Assembly (NCBI GenBank): GCA_963921795.1
Contig: OY997641.1
Coordinates: 23,288,033-23,352,032, forward strand
Length of the DNA: 64,000 nucleotides
Direction of reading: 5' to 3'
Origin: Nannobrachium achirus
Taxonomy: Eukaryota > Chordata > Actinopteri > Myctophiformes > Myctophidae
Part shown: positions 56,482 to 64,000 of the stretch, piece by piece
Position numbering within the stretch: the stretch's first letter is position 1
How the letters are laid out: every line of letters begins with the position of its first letter
Notes under the pieces: generated by a model
What the model saw: only the letters and a program-made list of their open reading frames with translations
Told to the model about the DNA's origin: nothing
Databases searched by the model: none
Position numbers and translations under genes: made by a program

Positions 56482-59400
56482 ACAGCATGCTGCTAATGAT
56501 TATTCATCTCAGCCTGCAAATTAAGTGTGGTGGAGTGTTCAAAGCACTGTTAATATCCAGCTAAATCCATGCGTTTCACAAGCAGTGAATTTATTGCCAG
56601 CAGCATGGATATTTAGTGTGTCTGGCCTGCGAGCGAAATTGATTTGAAAACACTTTAAAAACATGATTCAGAGGTAAACCATGGATTTGCCATGTCTCTT
56701 AGCTGTAAATAAAATTCACAGACGTAGCCTAAATTTTCCCAGATCTCTGTCAAGGAAATGTAGTTGTCATAGCAGCACTGCAGTATGAAACACCGATAAG
56801 CTCCAAGAGTAACAAACAATAAAGGAGCAAACAGGCACAGTACAGTAACATACAGTACAGTATACAGGGAACAGAAATCAAGTACAAAACCTTGTATCAG
56901 ATGATTTAATGTCTTGTCAGGCCATCCAAGGTGATTTAGTCATGTTTGTTTCATGTGTTTGTTTCATTCAAAGAAACAGCTGAGAGTGAGGGAGTCTTAT
57001 AAACACCTCTAACAATCATCAAGTTATGTTTAATGTCAGAGCAATTCATTAATTTGACCAATGAGATTGAACTAAAGACTAATAGCAGAGTAGGCACCTA
57101 CAGTACATTTCAGGAAATACTGGTGAAAAAGTACCAGTAAGACTCCCTAATCGGGAGATAAGCGACCGTCAGGTCGCAGCGTGATTTTAGGCCAAAATGT
57201 GTAGGAGCAGTGTCCAAAAATGTGTTTGAAAAAATCGGCCTGATGGTGGCGCTATATGGGACAGATCCATGTTGATGACATGAGTGTAGACATACTGTGT
57301 AGCGATTTGCGTGATTTTAGGGCAAAATCTGTAGGAGTAGTGGCCAAAAATGTGTTTTGCAAGAGTCGGCCTCATGGTGGCGCTAGAATAGGGCCATGTG
57401 AGAATTGAAAGGAGTGTGTGTGCAAAATTTGGCATGGATCGGGGCAACGGTTGCGGAGATATGAGCAGGGCAAAAGTGTGACGTGTGACTGACTGACTGA
57501 CTGACTGACTGACTGACGGACAGCCGGTGGAGGTTTTGATAGTAAATGCGACCTGACGGTCGCAATCATCTTGAACACCTGAAAGTATCATCTTGAACAT
57601 AGCCTACTGGACACCTGCATGTCAAAATCTTGCTCCCATTGGTGGCAATGCGTTATTTCAAGCCAAAATGTGTTTCTTTGCCATGCAGGGAATGTGTTCC
57701 GTCATGAGCATTTAAAAATCCGTCTTGCCCTTTCACGTGTGTGGATCCGATGATGGAGGCTTTAGAATGCTGTCGTCGTGTACTGAGGATTGCAGAGCCT
57801 AGGCCACTATAGACCACAATGCGTCTTTGCGTTCCGAGGATGAGTCATCGGTGAGCGCAGTGCATCTGCATGTGTGTGCGTGCGTGCTTGCGTACGTGCG
57901 TGCGTGCGTGTGCGTGTGTGTGTGAGAGAGAGAGAAAGAGAGAGAGATGCTTTGTGTGTTGCAAGAGGCGAGGAGTGGCAGCTGAGGTGAGGTATGTGCT
58001 CCTGAGTAGAATTGTGAACAGCTGGTTCTCTTGTCACAGTAGTGTATCTCCCCACATCATGTCAGCTGGTTGTCATGGTAGTTGTTATACACATGGATTT
58101 AGCTGGATGCTCTTTGAAGTAGCCTGCGTTCCAGTGAGACGTTAAGCCACAAGCTGCCACACACATAGACGCTTTGTCAACAGCACCCTTTTTTAAAACG
58201 CCTTTATTTCTTTGAGGTCATAATAACCAATAGCCTGCGTTATGTAGGGGTTTTGCTAGGGATGATTCATTAAACGTGGATGTGGATGTGTGCATTTGTG
58301 CTTGAGAAAAAAAGAATTCCCTCTATATTGTTATGTAAGAATACATAGTAAATTGCACTAGACTGTGATGATGAAGAAAGCAAGTTGTTGTGAACTCCCT
58401 CAGTTTACCAATATGGTCATTTATCACACTGCTACAGCTGTGCTGGTAGTCATCAAGCTCCACAACCAAGCCCTCATACGTTTTTTTCCGGTCATGGACT
58501 AATGACCCCTGCACTACTACAGATTCCAGAACCAGAAAAGATGCCTGTTAAGCTTAACTGTTGAAAATGTTTCATTGATCATAGATTGTATATTTGCTCA
58601 TTATATTCGCTGTTGATAGACTGTACATATTGAGGAAGAAATAATATGGCTGCTTAGTGCTTATATCTGACCTTTATATTTACCATCACTTAAGTTTTAG
58701 TACTTCTACAAAACATTATGATGTTTGGCAGCCTGTAAGAGCCTAGATGTCTTTTCTAGGCCTGATAGCTATTGTTTTGTTTGTAAAACCTATCTTCTTA
58801 TGGTACAGCCTGAGCCTGTCCTTGAAGCAGCTGCAGTATAACTATGATGTCTGCCTTATTCTCTTGGCAGAACTACCATTGTACTTCTCCCCATGATATC
58901 ATGTAAATAAAGCATACCGTTCCCCACCAAGAATGGTCTCCTATTTGCTTCATCGATTACTGATTGATCCAGAATTCCACGGCAACATCCATCTGTCTGA
59001 TGAATCCATCAGACTTTAAGTCGATTTGTATTTATATTTTCATTGTTTACTTATTAGTAGCTCGCTTACCTGTACCTATAGTGTTTCATGCTTACTGCTG
59101 TTTCTACTATGACAGTGGATCAATAAAGGTCTATCTATCAGTCTAATCTAATGATGGTTGATGAGTAGTTAAGCATGTCGATGATGTTAACTTTTGAAGG
59201 AAAATATTGAGGACCATTCAGACCTACACCACAGAGAATAAGAACATTAAAAGTCTTTTAATAGACCGCATGTCAAGCTGTAACAGTAGGCTATGTTATG
59301 CAGTCATTTTAGTACACATCCAAGGTACAGTGTCTCTTTTTAGATGATACATGTAAGAGATTGCAAGGCATACATACCACTTAAGAACATTGACAATGTT

Positions 59401-61141
59401 GTTTCGCTGGGCTCAAAGACTTAGCACTTGTGATTGTCCTCTTAAATAGTAGTTAACAACTTATTAACACGTGTAGTCCCTGTTGCTGCTAACATGCTAT
59501 CATTTGGGAGAGTGTCGACGAGCATGTGTCTCCTCCAATTCACATGGAGTTGCAGGCACTTCTTTTCACCTGACAATTAAGAGTTTCACCAGGAAAATGT
59601 ACGTATGCATACGGAGGGACATGCAATTCTAGTTCCTCGCCTTGTTGAAATGGCGCCTTGACCAACTAGGAGTCACTAGTGCAGTGAACAGTGGTGTAAG
59701 TAAAGTAACTAAGAATATTTACTGTCTTAAGTACTGTACTTAAGCACAATTTTGAGTTTTTTATTTAATTTTTTACTTTACTTGAGTATTTCAATTCTTT
59801 CAATTTTTTGAAAGTCTGAATCCTATAGGAGCCAACAGGGCATGATGTGCGCACCCACATCTGCGCAGCTTCTCTTGTAAACAAAATATAATGGCAGTAA
59901 TGGCGGCACCCAGTGCGAAACGAGGACAAAACGCTGTGAAAGGACAAGATTGCCTGTTATGAAAAGAAAAAACATCTGGACTACTTTTTGGGGGAGAGCG
60001 GAACGCTGACTACCGAAATTCTCCTTTAACCAGGCGTTGTTTATCACAAAGTTGTGGTTTAAAACCATTTCCTCTACAGTACACATGCTAAAACTATCTG
60101 GTCACAACAGTGCAAAAATATGTGCTCCAGATAACAGCTAATACAATATAAAAATGTCAAGTCGAGGCTAGACCCTATATCTGACATTATGTCACAGTAA
60201 CGTGAAATAACGTGATGTTCATGGTTTTGTTCACTTTTTTCTTTAATCTCCCAATTTAGTTGTTCATGGGTTAGTTGTCAATTCCCAATTCCCCCATGTG
60301 TATAGTCCTTATCAGAGGGTATAGTAATACACAATGAGACGCTGGCTGTTTCTTTTCACCCAAGGTGGTGGGCAGGAACTTTACTCCTGTGTCACCTGGA
60401 CACCCATTATGTTGAAGGCTAAGTAGGGTTCCAGTCATCTGTGACAAAATGTCACAGAATACCAAAGGTACTGTAACTGGAGCAATTAGAGATAAGCACT
60501 GTGTACTCATATAATAGCAGTTAGGGAGTCTGAAGTATCAGGGTCTAATACACCACAAATGCATAATTGCACAGCCACAGGAACCATGATAGTGACTAAT
60601 TACCTTCACTGGAAAGGAAACATTCAAAATAGCCAAAGAATGTCAACCAATTAGTGTAGCTGCCTCAAGGCATTAAAACACAGTGACTTACAGCAGCAAA
60701 TTCATTATTACAAAATATTATATTACAGACATTATACCATATTTTCATTATATGCACATCGATGCAGACCGTCTTTCTCTGGTGAGACACATTTAACCCA
60801 CAAACTGTATACATACAAAAATTGCACAAGCGTGCGCGCGGGCACGCACAAGCGCGCGCGCCGGCACGCACCCACGCACGCACCCACGCACGCACGCACG
60901 CACGCACGCACGCACACACTCAAACACAAGCGCAAACATATCTACATACATAGAAAGTGTTCTCATGGTGTGTCCCTTGTGGATGTTGTTCTACATAATG
61001 GAGCAGGTGAAGCCGCAACATTCTTTCAGGAGTGTCAGCCCAGTTTTGGTGAGGAACGGCGTTGATGTCTGCTGGGATTTGGAGGCCACTCTTTGCTCCT
61101 GGCGATGACCTGAATAAAAAAGCAACAGTATAAACGTGCTT
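56482..61141. repeat. Tandem unit 3 (about 4660 bp)
   Basis: Equal to unit 2 except that the ACGC tract is about 8 bp shorter. It ends GTGCTTTATTCACAAG, where the unique sequence of the bmerb1 intron resumes. Confidence 0.95.
60991..61109 (-). CDS. bmerb1: bmerb1 terminal coding exon with CaaX box
   Basis: Acceptor CTTTTTTATTCAG. In the phase left by the previous exon it reads GHRQEQRVASKSQQ, then TPFLTKTGLTLLKECC, and ends GFTCSIM followed by TAG (60991-60993). The tail matches the C-terminus I know for vertebrate BMERB1 (C16orf45), where a TKTGL-like segment, paired cysteines and a CaaX box close the protein. Met at the last position favours farnesylation, and the upstream cysteines may be palmitoylated, implying membrane attachment. 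This is the copy nearest the rest of the gene, hence the likely working exon. The 3' UTR runs leftward into unit 3; I could not fix its poly(A) site. Confidence 0.8.
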
Positions 61142-61313
61142 TATTCACAAGTCCTCATCGTATTCAAATATATTCAAATATGACGATAAACAGCAGAACG
61201 AAGCTACTGAGCATTGAAATTCCTCCCGCTATAATAAGGTATTTGATGTTGCCGAAGAGAATTGTTACAGAGTGGAGCTTTGCAGAGTCATAGCTCCATG
61301 GTAACATGCTTAC

Positions 61314-61387
61314 CGGGTTTCTTGCTCAAATTCTTTGGGATTTTGGGCTGTAAGAAGTCTGCCATGTCTCTGTCTTCCTCTCTTTCC
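61314..61387 (-). CDS. bmerb1: bmerb1 penultimate coding exon (74 nt)
   Basis: Acceptor TTTGCCTACAG and donor CCCG-GTAAGC. It joins in frame to both neighbours (phase 2 in, phase 1 out) and reads EREEDRDMADFLQPKIPKNL then SKKP. The EEDxxMADFL stretch is the end of the bMERB domain in BMERB1. bMERB domains of the MICAL/EHBP1 group bind Rab8-family GTPases. That role for this protein is inferred from the family. Only one copy exists: the triplication begins just 3' of it, in the last intron. Confidence 0.85.
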
Positions 61388-63226
61388 CTGTAGGCAAAGG
61401 GAGGATTTAATTATGTACTTCAAGCACAGTCGATGACAGTAATTGTCAATCATCATTTTGGCTGTGAAAATCTTCTGTGTCATCATAGCCCCTGTGTATG
61501 TCTACTCTGTCAGTGGACATTTCTCTTGGCAGTGTTTCTAAGTGGTCTAGTATGTAGTTAATTTATAATAAATTGCCTTCTATCAGTTTGTTTTACAGCA
61601 ACTTAAGCTTTACCCAAATGGGTGCACATGTTGCAGAACATTTAGCCCACTCAGAAAAAAACCCTAAACCCTACACTGTTCCATACTTTAATTCACCAGC
61701 GCAGCAAACACACAATTCCCTCCATGCTCCATGGTCCTCTTATTTGCTCTCTGTATAATGAAAGTATGATGGCTTCCGACAAATACCACCTGCCGCCTGT
61801 CTGAAAACTGTCAATCAGACATTCTCACTCAGAGAATAAGCGCGACATACTTGGTACTGTATGGTTGACAGCTAATGTTAGTGGCATAAACAGTCCATCT
61901 GTGTAGTGAAGATGAGGCTTACCACACAGCTATTGCTTCTGCGGCTTGTGGCTTTCTGTGATCCAGTGTAAAAATAATACATGCAGTACTGAACGAAGAG
62001 AAGATATTCACCCTGCTTGGACACAGCCATAAACCACAGCTGTGGTGAACGGATATGAGATTATAAATCAGCTGTTCAGGCCGGAGCAGAAACCCATTTA
62101 AAGGATATCAAAACTGTCACAGAGAATTACCATATGGTATCCTTTTACCTTTCTAGACATTGTGGCAGTCTCCCTGTGCGATGGTGGGCACATTGCTTCA
62201 AGGATAATGTTGGAGCTATTCATTGTTTTGTAATATTCCTTAATTAAACATATATCTATTTATTCTGTTTGCATCTACCTCACTTGGCAGCCATTTATCT
62301 TGTAGCTTTATCTTTCACTGTCAAACTAATTAACCCCCCCACCCATTTCATTCCAGCCTGTACCTGCTATTTATCTCTGTGTTTTTGTTACCTGCCTGTG
62401 AGGATTTTGACTGCCTGTTGTCTTATCTGAAGTTTTGTCTGATTACCTGACTGCCTCACCCCCGCCTGTATTATGGATTATCCTTTTCGGTGAAGACTTT
62501 GCTGGTCAATTCTACATTTGAATCCTTTTTGAAATCCTGACATGAGAGACTGATACAGCTATGGTATTCAAATTTGCTTAGATCTTTTTTAAACGAGTTT
62601 GTTCCTAATAAAGTGTTTTCTTTTTGTTTTGTAAAGTGATTTTAGAAGTTGTATGTAATACTAGTCCTTCTGAAATTATGAATTGCAGTGCAGATATCCT
62701 GGATACCCACAACATAATTTTTAGGTAAATATACACTCACCCAAGTATAGTCTGTTGAATTATATAGTGTATATCAGGGGTCTTCAACAGGGGTCCGGGA
62801 TTTGTGAGATAGAAACCTTTTTTTTTCTCCTTTTTTATATCAACCATTTGAACCATACCGTCCATATTCTGGGAACCTTTGCGAAAAAATAGCAGATCTA
62901 CAAGCTCAGCTATTTTGGGCAAAGAGGTTTGGTGTAGAGGGGAAAAAGAGCAGACTAAGTAGAGTGAAAAGTATTGACGGTTCAAGTGGTTAAATATCTG
63001 AAAACACAAATTGCCATGAATCCAAAATACCCTGATGATTGTGCTGTCAAACAATGAAACTATGGTACATATGGAATCTACGAAAAGGTTGAGGGGGTCC
63101 CTGCTTCATCTCTCTCTCAACTAAGACCCCTGTTATATAGTGTATATATTATGTTCTGAGAAGAACAATGGAGTCCAACACTTTGCCAGTAGCTTGTACA
63201 AACTGGGATTATGATGCTGGTCTCAC
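61388..63226 (-). other. bmerb1: bmerb1 intron
   Basis: 1839 bp with GT-AG ends. It contains a hAT-like element (62775-63132) and a palindrome-family half-site at 62885. No gene is seen. The + frame 61573-61758 lacks any domain. Confidence 0.75.
62775..63132. mobile_element. Short hAT-like element
   Basis: Ends CAGGGGTCTT and AAGACCCCTG form a 10-bp inverted repeat. The 15-bp TTATATAGTGTATAT directly flanks both sides (62760-62774 and 63133-63147), longer than the usual 8-bp hAT duplication. No transposase is seen. Confidence 0.5.
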
Positions 63227-63341
63227 CTCAGCCTCTCAAACTCCACGTCATCCACCAGGAAGTCTCTGGTCTCCACCAGCTTGTGAATTTGCAGCAGCAG
63301 CTCTTCTTCTCGCAGGCTGTCCTCCTTGGATTTGTCTTGGT
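63227..63341 (-). CDS. bmerb1: bmerb1 bMERB-domain exon (115 nt)
   Basis: Acceptor GTTGGACAG and donor CTGAG-GTGAGA. Reads DQDKSKEDSLREEELLLQIH then KLVETRDFLVDDVEFERL, a highly helical segment. The IHKLV..RDFLVDD..ERLR pattern is the most recognisable part of BMERB1 and gives the identification. The exon joins the next at a split Arg codon. Earlier exons, including the N-terminal half of the domain, must lie beyond the right edge of the window. Confidence 0.85.
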
Positions 63342-64000
63342 CTGTCCAACAGTGTTGAAAAGTAGTGTTGATTTTGACAGGAAATTTGGATTTAGTTTTA
63401 GTCGTCTGCTTTAGTTTTTGTTTTAATCTAGTTTTAGCTGACTATCATAAGATTTTAGTCGACTAAATCTACAAAAATGTATTTTGGCCGGAGCTTGATA
63501 GCGATGTAATTATACACTTGGTTTCATGCTGAAAATAGCCGATCTCCCACAGTTTTGGTGGCATGCACTTGGGCCATATGTCAAATCGGGACACGCATGC
63601 GTGCTATTTGGATATTATGTATATAAGAGATGCATTATATAGATTATTATTATATTATATTCAAATTATTCGTGAATTAATTTTCTCCATTGACTATAAT
63701 TAAAAATAAACTTTTCCTAGATATGGATTTGATGCCAGACATCATCATGTCTGACGACAGAGTATGTCCATATATAGACCACATGAGAATGACACAGTAT
63801 ATGCCCATAATGGTATACAGTATGGTATAACGGTATTTACTGTGTTTCAATTGATGTTTTATTTCTATTTCATAGCCATAGACATATTTGAGTTTGCGCA
63901 TTATTGGTGGAGAAGGCTGAACAACTGTCTAGACTAGATGTTTATCTAAGTTCCTGTAACAGTATATAGAACTGAACCCTACTATGAAAATCGTCACATT
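63342..64000 (-). other. bmerb1: bmerb1 upstream intron (partial)
   Basis: Contains a TTTTAGTCGACTAAA-type dispersed repeat (63390-63480) and AT-rich DNA with a half-palindrome at about 63535. No further exon is seen before the window ends. Confidence 0.6.

Overview
This window looks like vertebrate, most likely teleost, nuclear DNA. It has split genes with GT-AG introns, long CA/TG microsatellites, interstitial TTAGGG tracts, a Gmr1-like LTR retrotransposon (a family known from fish and other deuterostomes) and the 3' part of the vertebrate gene bmerb1. There are no bacterial operons, rRNA or tRNA genes, and no CRISPR array. Most of the sequence is repeat-derived.

Left half (about 1.1-38.5 kb, + strand). 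I infer an unrecognised gene whose middle is a tandem array of about 2.3-kb units. Each unit carries two small exons of 63 nt, separated by a 127-nt intron. Every array exon is phase 1 at both ends and encodes 21 residues, which is three heptads of a predicted coiled coil. Exons can therefore be added, lost or skipped without breaking the frame. A 138-nt basic exon, a 47-nt Lys-rich exon, a terminal exon with stop, and AATAAA at 38475 follow the array. One array exon is split by a 2.7-kb long-inverted-repeat transposon. One intron carries a 16.7-kb nest of Helitron-like elements. Inside one of these sits a complete Gmr1-like LTR retrotransposon (11261-18019, minus strand) with near-identical LTRs and one 1625-codon ORF. 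Its integrase lies before the reverse transcriptase, and the RT appears to lack about seven residues of a core motif.

Middle (38.5-47.1 kb). No convincing gene is seen. The stretch holds a family of short palindromes, a telomere-like tract between perfect 29-bp inverted repeats, a palindromic transposon whose left arm is split by a solo LTR, a possible TATA promoter at 43.7 kb, and microsatellites.

Right part (47.1-64 kb, minus strand). The last three coding exons of bmerb1, a bMERB-domain protein with a C-terminal CaaX box (CSIM), lie at 63341-63227, 61387-61314 and 61109-60991. The terminal exon and about 4.67 kb of DNA, mostly downstream of it, are present as three near-identical tandem copies, so the CaaX exon exists three times. 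The two inferred genes converge, with their 3' ends facing each other across the repeat-rich middle.

All calls come from reading the sequence. No database or alignment tool was used.
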